Of a stretch of 64,000 nt of DNA, positions 39,880-51,611 are shown one piece after another. The first letter of the stretch is position 1, and the number at the start of each line of letters is the position of its first letter. A model generated the notes under the pieces. That model had not been told where the DNA came from. It did not search any database and saw only the letters and a list, made by a program, of their open reading frames with translations. A program made the translations under genes and the position numbers. This DNA is from Bolinopsis microptera (taxonomy: Eukaryota > Ctenophora > Tentaculata > Lobata > Bolinopsidae), in NCBI RefSeq assembly GCF_026151205.1, contig NC_087080.1:567812-631811 (forward strand). The letters are read 5' to 3'.

Positions 39880-41286
39880 TTAAAATCGTGAAGACTTTGA
39901 CCTAGATGTGTCGTTGATTTTAGCCCATGAGTTATTATTGAGACTTGGTATTCCGTCCGACACGGACCAGGACGATGTTTTGAGCGGAGCAGTTCCGAAC
40001 AACTTAACATCCGTCTTCAATCTCTCTACCTTCTCGTACGAATCTGAGAATCTTCTGATAATGATTGTCATGGGAACGGTCATGAAAATCATGGAACAGA
40101 AAATGATGGCGGTAGTGAGGAAGAGTCCGACAGCGGTGACGGGGCGGATATTGCCGTAACCTATAGTTCCTATAGTGGTAATAGCCCACCAGCAGGACTC
40201 CAGGATTGAGTAGAACCTGGCGCTGTTAGCTCTCTCCTCCACGTAGAACATTATAGAACCTGAAATAAGAGTGCCAGTAGCCCACACCAGCAGCAACAAC
40301 GACAGCTCCTCCTTACACTCCCGTAGGATCTGGAATATGAGTATGAGTTTCTTGGAGCGTCTGATGAGCTTCAAGCACCGGGCCACTCTGGCCATCCTGA
40401 ACAGTTTCAGGATGTTCAGTAGGTCTCCCCTGAGATCCAGGTACCTCTCGAATATCTCCACGTAAAGGGGGATTATAGCGATTATATCCAACCAGGGCAT
40501 CATCTCCAGGAAGAAGCGGTACTTGTTCTTACAAAACACCAACCTGCCCCCCAGATCCACTGTGAAGAATACGGCGCAGAAGATAGTGGTAACCCAGAAG
40601 AAGAGGTGCAGTTCGTAGTGCTGTTCCTCGTACAACTGGATCACATCCTCCGTTTTCAGAACGAATGTTATTACTGATATAATGATGAAGAAAATGTCCA
40701 ACGCCATCCAACTCTTAGCAAACACATTAAAACCGGGGTCATTAAAGAACCTGCGTCCCTTGTCCCACACAGTGAGTACCGGCTCCTCCTCACTCTCCTC
40801 AGTTCTCTTGATGGACCTGTGTCCGATCTTGTAGAAATCTAACTCTATCTCCAACAGCTGGCAGGGAATGTCGTCGGGAAACTCCATGTAACCGTCGCTT
40901 GTCTGGTAGAACTGCATGATGTGCTCGAACACGTACCTGTTCCTGTCGAAGAAGAACATGCCTAAAGCGGGGAGGTAATACTCTGCCATTTTATCAGGGT
41001 CAGCTAGCAAAGAGTCCGGGTACCTCTTAACCTGGTCCAGAGTGAGTTCAAACACTCTGCCGGACACGCAGATCTTCAAGCAGCCGTTAGAGGACAGGGG
41101 AGAGGGCACACTGAGGGGCTGTAACCCTGGATACAGGAAGTTGTAGTCCCGGTTACCATGGTTACCTAGCATCGGGGAGTTGTCACGTGACATGTCCAGC
41201 ATCTTGTCGCTAGCACGTGACCTGCAGTGCTGCTGCTCCGTTGTCATGGTAGCGATTATCGTGGTGCTCATGTTATTACTCGCCAT
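39880..41286 (-). CDS. Voltage-gated K+ channel, Shaker-superfamily type, intronless
   Basis: 468 residues from the ATG at 41286 (A at -3, G at +4); an in-frame ATG at 41328 or 41484 would add 14 or 66 residues, and I doubt the latter. Order: T1 tetramerisation domain (~70-158), S1 189-211, S2 225-246, S3 260-279, S4 288-313 with K/R every third residue (LKLFRMARVARCLKLIRR), S5, pore helix SCWWAITTIGTIGYGN, S6. Odd points: the filter is TIGYGN rather than TVGYGD, and the S6 PVP hinge is replaced by TVP. T1 lacks the HxxxC...CC zinc site, as in Shaker/Kv1. It probably gates K+ in the plasma membrane as a tetramer. Subfamily unsure. Confidence 0.95.
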   Translation of the reverse strand: MASNNMSTTIIATMTTEQQHCRSRASDKMLDMSRDNSPMLGNHGNRDYNFLYPGLQPLSVPSPLSSNGCLKICVSGRVFELTLDQVKRYPDSLLADPDKMAEYYLPALGMFFFDRNRYVFEHIMQFYQTSDGYMEFPDDIPCQLLEIELDFYKIGHRSIKRTEESEEEPVLTVWDKGRRFFNDPGFNVFAKSWMALDIFFIIISVITFVLKTEDVIQLYEEQHYELHLFFWVTTIFCAVFFTVDLGGRLVFCKNKYRFFLEMMPWLDIIAIIPLYVEIFERYLDLRGDLLNILKLFRMARVARCLKLIRRSKKLILIFQILRECKEELSLLLLVWATGTLISGSIMFYVEERANSARFYSILESCWWAITTIGTIGYGNIRPVTAVGLFLTTAIIFCSMIFMTVPMTIIIRRFSDSYEKVERLKTDVKLFGTAPLKTSSWSVSDGIPSLNNNSWAKINDTSRSKSSRF

Positions 41287-43549
41287 ATTGCCTGACTTTC
41301 TTCTTACTGCAACGGATAACGCTTTCATAGTGTACAAGAAACAAAAAACTGCATAAAATAGCATAATGTATTCAAAATACGAACCAGTATCTGATATGTC
41401 AGAAAACAGCACTGCTGAGTACAGGAAACAATTTAAATTACAGTAACTCCAGGGGGAACATGTTGTCATGACATCACATATCACACGTTGTCATGACATC
41501 ACACAAAATGCAGTACTAACAAACATGAAGCTAATGAGAGTAACTCGCGGCAGAGCCCTCGATACAAATAATATTACTATGGTTACTGTGGTTACTATGG
41601 TTACAAATACGAATAAAGCAAACGGTAAAGGAAAATACCAAACAACTAGTATAGGGGGAGTAATAATATGAAAATATTTAAGTGTGAAATCGCTTAACTA
41701 CCTATGAAGTATCCATTGAAACAGTCAATTAAAAGATTAAACATGACCCCCGGCCCCCCCGCCCCATAATTCCCAACCTCGTTCTTATTTTCGCACGGTA
41801 TTTTACGCCTTTTTAAAAACTATTCATTTCTCAATAAGTAACACGGACAAAATACGTTTCAATCTATTACATTGGTTGGTTCTTGCAAACATGTTATTAT
41901 TTTTCTTCCTAATAGTAAGGGACAATAAGCATAAATATAAAACCCCTGGGAACTAATTTGCCACCAGCATTTTCGGACAGGAATGTGTTATCCATAAGCA
42001 GGGAGGTTACCATAGTTACTATTGTCCCAGGCACTAACCCAAATACTCGCAATTCTCATATCATGGCTGGCAGATGATGATTTGAAAGTGCTAATATTTT
42101 TAGAGTTGTGGTCGATGCAATAATTATAAAGGCGAAAGTGCCATTTTTGCGGGAAAATGCGTAAGTCTTTCGACGACGACTAGAAAAAGAATTATTTTAG
42201 GGCATATGTTGGGTGTTGTTCTTCATAAGTTGTATATAAATATGGCCTCTGCGAACATTTCGCACTTATTTGGAAGTCTCTGTGGAGCAGGGAGGTTACC
42301 ATAGTTATTATTTGTAAGCAGGGAGGTTACCATAGTTACTATTTGTAAGCAGGGAGGTTACCATAGTTACTATTTATAAGCAGGGAGGTTACCATAGTTA
42401 CTATTTGTAAGCAGGGAGGTTACCATAGTTACTATTTGTAAGCAGGGAGGTTACCATAGTTACTATTTGTAAGCAGGGAGGTTAACATAGTTACTTTTTG
42501 CTCTATATAGATTTCAGCATACTCATTGAGTATCTTGCGTTACTCGATACAGTTGTTACTAATACTCAATAACCTTACTATATTAAGACAACATACTATT
42601 ATGGTAAGGTTCTTATGGGTATTCTGAAATTGTGTTAATCAAATTACAGCTATCAAGATTCAGATTAAATATTTTACGACGAATTTTATTCCAAACAAAA
42701 TATATAACCGTAAAATAGTTTAATGCGTTAATGAAACCGGAGAAAATATGAACGAGTTCCAGGAAATCCCAGTATAGACAGGTTACTGTGGTTACTATGG
42801 TTACTGTGGTTACTATGGTTACTACAGTATATAGATGTTAACACTATAATGAAATGTAACTATGTTAAAAGGACCGGGCGCTTGCCAGCGCTGTTAAGGG
42901 TAATGTCCTAGAATTGCTTTAATACTATCTTACTATGGCCACACAAGGTCTGAACGTTATCAAATTGCTTGTTCACACGGACAATAGAGAGACAAATGTA
43001 AATCAGTAACTTGTTCTGATAATACAAGATACGACAATACAAAGCAGCAAATAAGTAACTAATAATACTATATATATAATACGCTAAAACTAACTGTATA
43101 AAGCAAGCGCCAGCTAGTTACAGGGAAGTACATATAAAAATGAGTCTAGGAAAATATTTTGAAACGTACTGTGAAGAATTGCTACGTTGTAAACACTAAA
43201 AAATCACGATAGACTGATACAGCAACTACGTAACAGTGTGACTCACAGGACAGCGGCCTTGCATCCTACACTTCATGTAGGATGCAGGATTACTGTAGAT
43301 AGACTTGCGTCCTACATGTAGGGTTGCATGTAGAAAGACACTACCTACCCCCAGCAGATGTGAAGATTCACAAACAAGTGGCAAATTATGTATATCGCTG
43401 AAACAGTGGCCTATTTTAGAAGTTTTGTCACACTTATAAAGTTATAACAAGTTAAAATAATATGCCTACTCAACTCAGCTGACTACTCAAGCGAAACCGA
43501 GATATCTTTTAAACAAGGCGCGCTGACAACAGACCAACCCGCTAATGTT
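41287..43549. other. Intergenic or intronic DNA, no gene seen
   Basis: Upstream of the channel gene. Holds GTTACTATGGTTAC tracts (41578-41612, 42781-42828), a poly-C stretch at about 41745-41765, and at about 43262-43290 a perfect hairpin TGCATCCTACA-cttca-TGTAGGATGCA. A promoter for the channel is expected here but I cannot point to one. Confidence 0.45.
42286..42500 (+). repeat. 31-bp repeat GCAGGGAGGTTACCATAGTT ACTATTTGTAA
   Basis: Seven copies in tandem plus a single separated copy at about 41998-42028, suggesting amplification of a dispersed unit. Confidence 0.95.
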
Positions 43550-46500
43550 GCGGGGGACAACACACCAACCTGCTAGTAGTCTGACACGTTTAGAGGGGGA
43601 CAACACACCAACCTGCTAGTAGTCTGACACGTTTAGAGGGGGACAACACACCAACCTGCTAGTAGTCTGACACGTTTAGAGGGGGACAACACACCAACCT
43701 GCTAGTAGTCTGACACGTTTAGAGGGGGACAACACACCAACCTGCTAGTAGTCTGACACGTTTAGAGGGGGACAACACACCAACCTGCTAGTAGTCTGAC
43801 ACGTTTAGAGGGGGACAACACACCAACCTGCTAGTAGTCTGACACGTTTAGAGGGGGACAACACACCAACCTGCTAGTAGTCTGACACGTTTAGAGGGGG
43901 ACAACACACCAACCTGCTAGTAGTCTGACACGTTTAGAGGGGGACAACACACCAACCTGCTAGTAGTCTGACACGTTTAGAGGGGGACAACACACCAACC
44001 TGCTAGTAGTCTGACACGTTTAGCGGGGGACAACACACCAACCTGCTAGTAGTCTGACACGTTTAGAGGGGGACAACACACCAACCTGCTAGTAGTCTGA
44101 CACGTTTAGCGGGGGACAACACATCAACCTGCTAGTAGTCTGACACGTTTAGAGGGGGACAACACACCAACCTGCTAGTAGTCTGACACGTTTAGCGGGG
44201 GACAACACACCAACCTGCTAGTAGTCTGACACGTTTAGAGGGGGACAACACACCAACCTGCTAGTAGTCTGACACGTTTAGCGGGGGACAACACACCAAC
44301 CTGCTAGTAGTCTGACACGTTTAGAGGGGGACAACACACCAACCTGCTAGTAGTCTGACACGTTTAGCGGGGGACAACACACCAACCTGCTAGTAGTCTG
44401 ACACGTTTAGAGGGGGACAACACACCAACCTGCTAGTAGTCTGACACGTTTAGAGGGGGACAACACACCAACCTGCTAGTAGTCTGACACGTTTAGAGGG
44501 GGACAACACACCAACCTGCTAGTAGTCTGACACGTTTAGAGGGGGACAACACACCAACCTGCTAGTAGTCTGACACGTTTAGAGGGGGACAACACACCAA
44601 CCTGCTAGTAGTCTGACACGTTTAGAGGGGGACAACACACCAACCTGCTAGTAGTCTGACACGTTTAGCGGGGGACAACACACCAACTGCTAGTAGTCTG
44701 ACACGTTTAGAGGGGGACAACACACCAACCTGCTAGTAGTCTGACACGTTTAGCGGGGGACAACACACCAACCTGCTAGTAGTCTGACACGTTTAGAGGG
44801 GGACAACACACCAACCTGCTAGTAGTCTGACACGTTTAGAGGGGGACAACACACCAACCTGCTAGTAGTCTGACACGTTTAGAGGGGGACAACACACCAA
44901 CCTGCTAGTAGTCTGACACGTTTAGAGGGGGACAACACACCAACCTGCTAGTAGTCTGACACGTTTAGAGGGGGACAACACACCAACCTGCTAGTAGTCT
45001 GACACGTTTAGAGGGGGACAACACACCAACCTGCTAGTAGTCTGACACGTTTAGCGGGGGACAACACACCAACCTGCTAGTAGTCTGACACGTTTAGAGG
45101 GGGACAACACACCAACCTGCTAGTAGTCTGACACGTTTAGAGGGGGACAACACACCAACCTGCTAGTAGTCTGACACGTTTAGAGGGGGACAACACACCA
45201 ACCTGCTAGTAGTCTGACACGTTTAGCGGGGGACAACACACCAACCTGCTAGTAGTCTGACACGTTTAGAGGGGGACAACACACCAACCTGCTAGTAGTC
45301 TGACACGTTTAGAGGGGGACAACACACCAACCTGCTAGTAGTCTGACACGTTTAGCGGGGGACAACACACCAACCTGCTAGTAGTCTGACACGTTTAGAG
45401 GGGGACAACACACCAACCTGCTAGTAGTCTGACACGTTTAGAGGGGGACAACACACCAACCTGCTAGTAGTCTGACACGTTTAGAGGGGGACAACACACC
45501 AACCTGCTAGTAGTCTGACACGTTTAGAGGGGGACAACACACCAACCTGCTAGTAGTCTGACACGTTTAGAGGGGGACAACACACCAACCTGCTAGTAGT
45601 CTGACACGTTTAGAGGGGGACAACACACCAACCTGCTAGTAGTCTGACACGTTTAGAGGGGGACAACACACCAACCTGCTAGTAGTCTGACACGTTTAGC
45701 GGGGGACAACACACCAACCTGCTAGTAGTCTGACACGTTTAGAGGGGGACAACACACCAACCTGCTAGTAGTCTGACACGTTTAGCGGGGGACAACACAC
45801 CAACCTGCTAGTAGTCTGACACGTTTAGAGGGGGACAACACACCAACCTGCTAGTAGTCTGACACGTTTAGCGGGGGACAACACACCAACCTGCTAGTAG
45901 TCTGACACGTTTAGAGGGGGACAACACACCAACCTGCTAGTAGTCTGACACGTTTAGAGGGGGACAACACACCAACCTGCTAGTAGTCTGACACGTTTAG
46001 AGGGGGACAACACACCAACCTGCTAGTAGTCTGACACGTTTAGAGGGGGACAACACACCAACCTGCTAGTAGTCTGACACGTTTAGAGGGGGACAACACA
46101 CCAACCTGCTGGTAGTCTGACACGTTTAGAGGGGGACAACACACCAACCTGCTAGTAGTCTGACACGTTTAGCGGGGGACAACACACCAACCTGCTAGTA
46201 GTCTGACACGTTTAGCGGGGGACAACACACCAACCTGCTAGTAGTCTGACACGTTTAGCGGGGGACAACACACCAACCTGCTAGTAGTCTGACACGTTTA
46301 GAGGGGGACAACACACCAACCTGCTGGTAGTCTGACACGTTTAGAGGGGGACAACACACCAACCTGCTAGTAGTCTGACACGTTTAGAGGGGGACAACAC
46401 ACCAACCTGCTAGTAGTCTGACACGTTTAGAGGGGGACAACACACCAACCTGCTAGTAGTCTGACACGTTTAGAGGGGGACAACACACCAACCTGCTAGT

Positions 46501-49500
46501 AGTCTGACACGTTTAGAGGGGGACAACACACCAACCTGCTAGTAGTCTGACACGTTTAGAGGGGGACAACACACCAACCTGCTAGTAGTCTGACACGTTT
46601 AGCGGGGGACAACACACCAACCTGCTAGTAGTCTGACACGTTTAGAGGGGGACAACACACCAACCTGCTAGTAGTCTGACACGTTTAGAGGGGGACAACA
46701 CACCAACCTGCTAGTAGTCTGACACGTTTAGCGGGGGACAACACACCAACCTGCTAGTAGTCTGACACGTTTAGAGGGGGACAACACACCAACCTGCTAG
46801 TAGTCTGACACGTTTAGAGGGGGACAACACACCAACCTGCTAGTAGTCTGACACGTTTAGCGGGGGACAACACACCAACCTGCTAGTAGTCTGACACGTT
46901 TAGAGGGGGACAACACACCAACCTGCTAGTAGTCTGACACGTTTAGAGGGGGACAACACACCAACCTGCTAGTAGTCTGACACGTTTAGCGGGGGACAAC
47001 ACACCAACCTGCTAGTAGTCTGACACGTTTAGAGGGGGACAACACACCAACCTGCTAGTAGTCTGACACGTTTAGAGGGGGACAACACACCAACCTGCTG
47101 GTAGTCTGACACGTTTAGAGGGGGACAACACACCAACCTGCTAGTAGTCTGACACGTTTAGAGGGGGACAACACACCAACCTGCTAGTAGTCTGACACGT
47201 TTAGAGGGGGACAACACACCAACCTGCTAGTAGTCTGACACGTTTAGAGGGGGACAACACACCAACCTGCTAGTAGTCTGACACGTTTAGAGGGGGACAA
47301 CACACCAACCTGCTAGTAGTCTGACACGTTTAGAGGGGGACAACACACCAACCTGCTAGTAGTCTGACACGTTTAGAGGGGGACAACACACCAACCTGCT
47401 AGTAGTCTGACACGTTTAGAGGGGGACAACACACCAACCTGCTAGTAGTCTGACACGTTTAGAGGGGGACAACACACCAACCTGCTAGTAGTCTGACACG
47501 TTTAGATGGGGACAACACACCAACCTGCTAGTAGTCTGACACGTTTAGAGGGGGACAACACACCAACCTGCTAGTAGTCTGACACGTTTAGATGGGGACA
47601 ACACACCAACCTGCTAGTAGTCTGACACGTTTAGATGGGGACAACACACCAACCTGCTAGTAGTCTGACACGTTTAGAGGGGGACAACACACCAACCTGC
47701 TAGTAGTCTGACACGTTTAGAGGGGGACAACACACCAACCTGCTGGTAGTCTGACACGTTTAGCGGGGGACAACACACCAACCTGCTAGTAGTCTGACAC
47801 GTTTAGCGGGGGACAACACACCAACCTGCTAGTAGTCTGACACGTTTAGAGGGGGACAACACACCAACCTGCTAGTAGTCTGACACGTTTAGAGGGGGAC
47901 AACACACCAACCTGCTAGTAGTCTGACACGTTTAGCGGGGGACAACACACCAACCTGCTAGTAGTCTGACACGTTTAGAGGGGGACAACACACCAACCTG
48001 CTAGTAGTCTGACACGTTTAGAGGGGGACAACACACCAACCTGCTGGTAGTCTGACACGTTTAGCGGGGGACAACACACCAACCTGCTAGTAGTCTGACA
48101 CGTTTAGAGGGGGACAACACACCAACCTGCTAGTAGTCTGACACGTTTAGAGGGGGACAACACACCAACCTGCTGGTAGTCTGACACGTTTAGAGGGGGA
48201 CAACACACCAACCTGCTAGTAGTCTGACACGTTTAGAGGGGGACAACACACCAACCTGCTGGTAGTCTGACACGTTTAGAGGGGGACAACACACCAACCT
48301 GCTAGTAGTCTGACACGTTTAGAGGGGGACAACACACCAACCTGCTAGTAGTCTGACACGTTTAGAGGGGGACAACACACCAACCTGCTAGTAGTCTGAC
48401 ACGTTTAGAGGGGGACAACACACCAACCTGCTGGTAGTCTGACACGTTTAGAGGGGGACAACACACCAACCTGCTGGTAGTCTGACACGTTTAGAGGGGG
48501 ACAACACACCAACCTGCTAGTAGTCTGACACGTTTAGCGGGGGACAACACACCAACCTGCTAGTAGTCTGACACGTTTAGAGGGGGACAACACACCAACC
48601 TGCTGGTAGTCTGACACGTTTAGAGGGGGACAACACACCAACCTGCTAGTAGTCTGACACGTTTAGCGGGGGACAACACACCAACCTGCTAGTAGTCTGA
48701 CACGTTTAGAGGGGGACAACACACCAACCTGCTAGTAGTCTGACACGTTTAGAGGGGGACAACACACCAACCTGCTAGTAGTCTGACACGTTTAGAGGGG
48801 GACAACACACCAACCTGCTAGTAGTCTGACACGTTTAGAGGGGGACAACACACCAACCTGCTAGTAGTCTGACACGTTTAGAGGGGGACAACACACCAAC
48901 CTGCTAGTAGTCTGACACGTTTAGAGGGGGACAACACACCAACCTGCTAGTAGTCTGACACGTTTAGAGGGGGACAACACACCAACCTGCTAGTAGTCTG
49001 ACACGTTTAGCGGGGGACAACACACCAACCTGCTAGTAGTCTGACACGTTTAGAGGGGGACAACACACCAACCTGCTAGTAGTCTGACACGTTTAGAGGG
49101 GGACAACACACCAACCTGCTAGTAGTCTGACACGTTTAGAGGGGGACAACACACCAACCTGCTAGTAGTCTGACACGTTTAGAGGGGGACAACACACCAA
49201 CCTGCTAGTAGTCTGACACGTTTAGAGGGGGACAACACACCAACCTGCTAGTAGTCTGACACGTTTAGCGGGGGACAACACACCAACCTGCTAGTAGTCT
49301 GACACGTTTAGAGGGGGACAACACACCAACCTGCTAGTAGTCTGACACGTTTAGAGGGGGACAACACACCAACCTGCTAGTAGTCTGACACGTTTAGCGG
49401 GGGACAACACACCAACCTGCTAGTAGTCTGACACGTTTAGAGGGGGACAACACACCAACCTGCTAGTAGTCTGACACGTTTAGAGGGGGACAACACACCA

Positions 49501-50107
49501 ACCTGCTAGTAGTCTGACACGTTTAGAGGGGGACAACACACCAACCTGCTAGTAGTCTGACACGTTTAGCGGGGGACAACACACCAACCTGCTAGTAGTC
49601 TGACACGTTTAGAGGGGGACAACACACCAACCTGCTAGTAGTCTGACACGTTTAGAGGGGGACAACACACCAACCTGCTAGTAGTCTGACACGTTTAGAG
49701 GGGGACAACACACCAACCTGCTAGTAGTCTGACACGTTTAGCGGGGGACAACACACCAACCTGCTAGTAGTCTGACACGTTTAGAGGGGGACAACACACC
49801 AACCTGCTAGTAGTCTGACACGTTTAGAGGGGGACAACACACCAACCTGCTAGTAGTCTGACACGTTTAGAGGGGGACAACACACCAACCTGCTAGTAGT
49901 CTGACACGTTTAGAGGGGGACAACACACCAACCTGCTAGTAGTCTGACACGTTTAGAGGGGGACAACACACCAACCTGCTAGTAGTCTGACACGTTTAGA
50001 GGGGGACAACACATCAACCTGCTAGTAGTCTGACACGTTTAGAGGGGGACAACACACCAACCTGCTAGTAGTCTGACACGTTTAGCGGGGGACAACACAC
50101 CAACCTG
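43550..50107 (+). repeat. 43-bp satellite, left block, ~152 copies
   Basis: Unit: GTAGTCTGACACGTTTAG(A/C)G then GGGGACAACACACCAACCTGCTA. Almost only three variable sites: AG(A/C/T)G, CTGCT(A/G)GTAG and rare CATCAACC. Strong homogenisation and local variant patterns suggest recent block duplication. Confidence 0.98.
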
Positions 50108-50210
50108 TGTGTGCAATCAATCTTTGGAGTGTGCAATCAATCTTTCAGTGTGCAATCAATCTTTTCAGTGTGCAATCAATCTTTTCAGTGTGCAATCAAT
50201 CTTTTCGCTT
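50108..50210 (+). repeat. Five ~20-bp monomers at the 5' end of the half-LINE
   Basis: AGTGTGCAATCAATCTTTTC-type monomers of slightly varying length, possibly promoter monomers as in some L1 5' UTRs. Confidence 0.85.
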
Positions 50211-50300
50211 GTGAGTTGATATCAGTTGTCTCTTATCAGTAAATAGGTAATTGCACTGCCTTTTACTGTGCAGCTTTGCTATACACGAAGTATACACAAT

Positions 50301-51143
50301 ATGGAATTTTCGGTCAGTACACTTCACGAACTGGAGAAACAGATTGAGGACTTATCAGACTCGGTTTTAGCGAATCTTAATTGCAGGAAACTAGAGGACC
50401 TCACTCATGACTTGTTCAAGCCAAAAGGCGTTACAAAGGATGTAATAACCGAAATAGTTTTGAAGATGGGGTCTATGATATGTAAATCGAGAAATGTTTT
50501 GAGATCAGCAGCAGAGACGCTTGACCAACAGAAATCAGAACAGATAAAAACTCAGAACGAGCTCATCCAATGCAAATCTGGTAAACTAGCTTCAGTGAAG
50601 GAGACAGTGAAAACAGAAATGAAACTGTTTACAGATGTTGTGAAGAATAACAGCGTAGCTTCTGATATCTCTCCAGCTAAAATCAAAATGGCTGTGAAAT
50701 CGGCGATTACAGAAGATGATCGGTCGAAAAACTTTATCATTTTCGGGGCCCCAGAACAGCTCGAATGTGAAGAGCAAGAAATGAACGAACGGGATCTCGT
50801 GGGTGATATTTGGGGTTTTATGAAGTTCATTGGAAGGCCGACTATAACAAACATTGAGAGAGTGGGAGTAAAGAAGTCTGACAGCCCTCGATCACGGCCG
50901 ATAAAAGTTACTTTGCGAGATCCTGAAATTGTACGTGAATTTCTGAGCAGAGCAAAAGTCTTGAAATCGGTTGATGTGGCAGACTACAATTTCAACTACA
51001 ACAAACTCTACTTATCTCCAGACAGGTCGCAGGATGAGCGAATCTCTCGCCAAAAGCTCGTACAGGAAATGAAAGAGGGAATCAAGAAGGACCCGAGCAA
51101 GAAATATTACATAAAAAACAACAAAGTTTGTGTCGCTGAGTGA
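50301..51143 (+). CDS. LINE ORF1-like RNA-binding protein (coiled coil + RRM-like)
   Basis: 280 residues from ATG 50301 (an upstream in-frame ATG at 50268 would add 11). The N-terminal half is helical and charged (HELEKQIEDLSDSV; SAAETLDQQKSEQIKTQNE), fit for a coiled coil. The C-terminal half carries KNFIIFGAPE (RNP2-like strand), RPIKVTLRD (RNP1-like strand), then LYLSPDRSQDER and YYIKNNKVC, the usual order of invertebrate LINE ORF1 RRM/C-terminal domains. No CCHC knuckle. Likely binds element RNA as a chaperone. Frame intact inside a satellite, so recent or under selection. Confidence 0.8.
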   Translation: MEFSVSTLHELEKQIEDLSDSVLANLNCRKLEDLTHDLFKPKGVTKDVITEIVLKMGSMICKSRNVLRSAAETLDQQKSEQIKTQNELIQCKSGKLASVKETVKTEMKLFTDVVKNNSVASDISPAKIKMAVKSAITEDDRSKNFIIFGAPEQLECEEQEMNERDLVGDIWGFMKFIGRPTITNIERVGVKKSDSPRSRPIKVTLRDPEIVREFLSRAKVLKSVDVADYNFNYNKLYLSPDRSQDERISRQKLVQEMKEGIKKDPSKKYYIKNNKVCVAE

Positions 51144-51611
51144 CTAATTATTTGAGAAAGTCAAGCATTTGTGTATGTGTGTGACGTTAATTTCATGGAG
51201 TTAAAACTTTTTGTATAACTGAGAACAGAGGTTAGAGGAACTACTGATAAGAGTATGATTAGACTGTGTTGCGTTATCAGTTGACTTTTTGCATCACTCT
51301 TCTAGATTATACTTAATAGGGTAACTTAGTTATAGAATAGGATTTTAGTTGTTGCAAGCATTGCACTAAGGTTTTAAGTTAGGTAAGTAGGCCACGAACT
51401 GTTGAGCAAACTGGGCTGGAAGCCCAAGCAATATGCAGTTCTGGTGTTGAGGCTATTTTACAATGTTTTATAACATGTGCTTGCAACTAGATCTTGAATG
51501 TCGCGTGCCCCACGGGGATTTGATTTATTCATACAATTTATTATATATTGGTTCCAAAGCCCTTATGGGTACCAGCAAAAACTGGTTTTCAAACAAACAA
51601 AAAACAAACAA

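Larger units (their letters stand above)
50108..51610 (+). mobile_element. ORF1-only LINE-like (half-LINE) insertion in the satellite
   Basis: Interrupts the 43-bp array between AACCTG and AGTAGTCTG. Starts with five ~20-bp monomers of AGTGTGCAATCAATCTTTTC, has one ORF1-like gene, a ~470-bp 3' UTR and an A-rich tail AAACAAACAAAAAACAAACA. No ORF2 and no clear target duplication; two satellite bases (CT) seem lost. Looks like a non-autonomous derivative mobilised by a LINE in trans. Confidence 0.75.

Noticed and set aside
41287-41484. N-terminal extension of the K+ channel from the ATG at 41484
   Set aside because: Extension is hydrophobic and unlike Kv N-termini; an ATG with better context lies at 41286. 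The ATG at 41328 remains possible.
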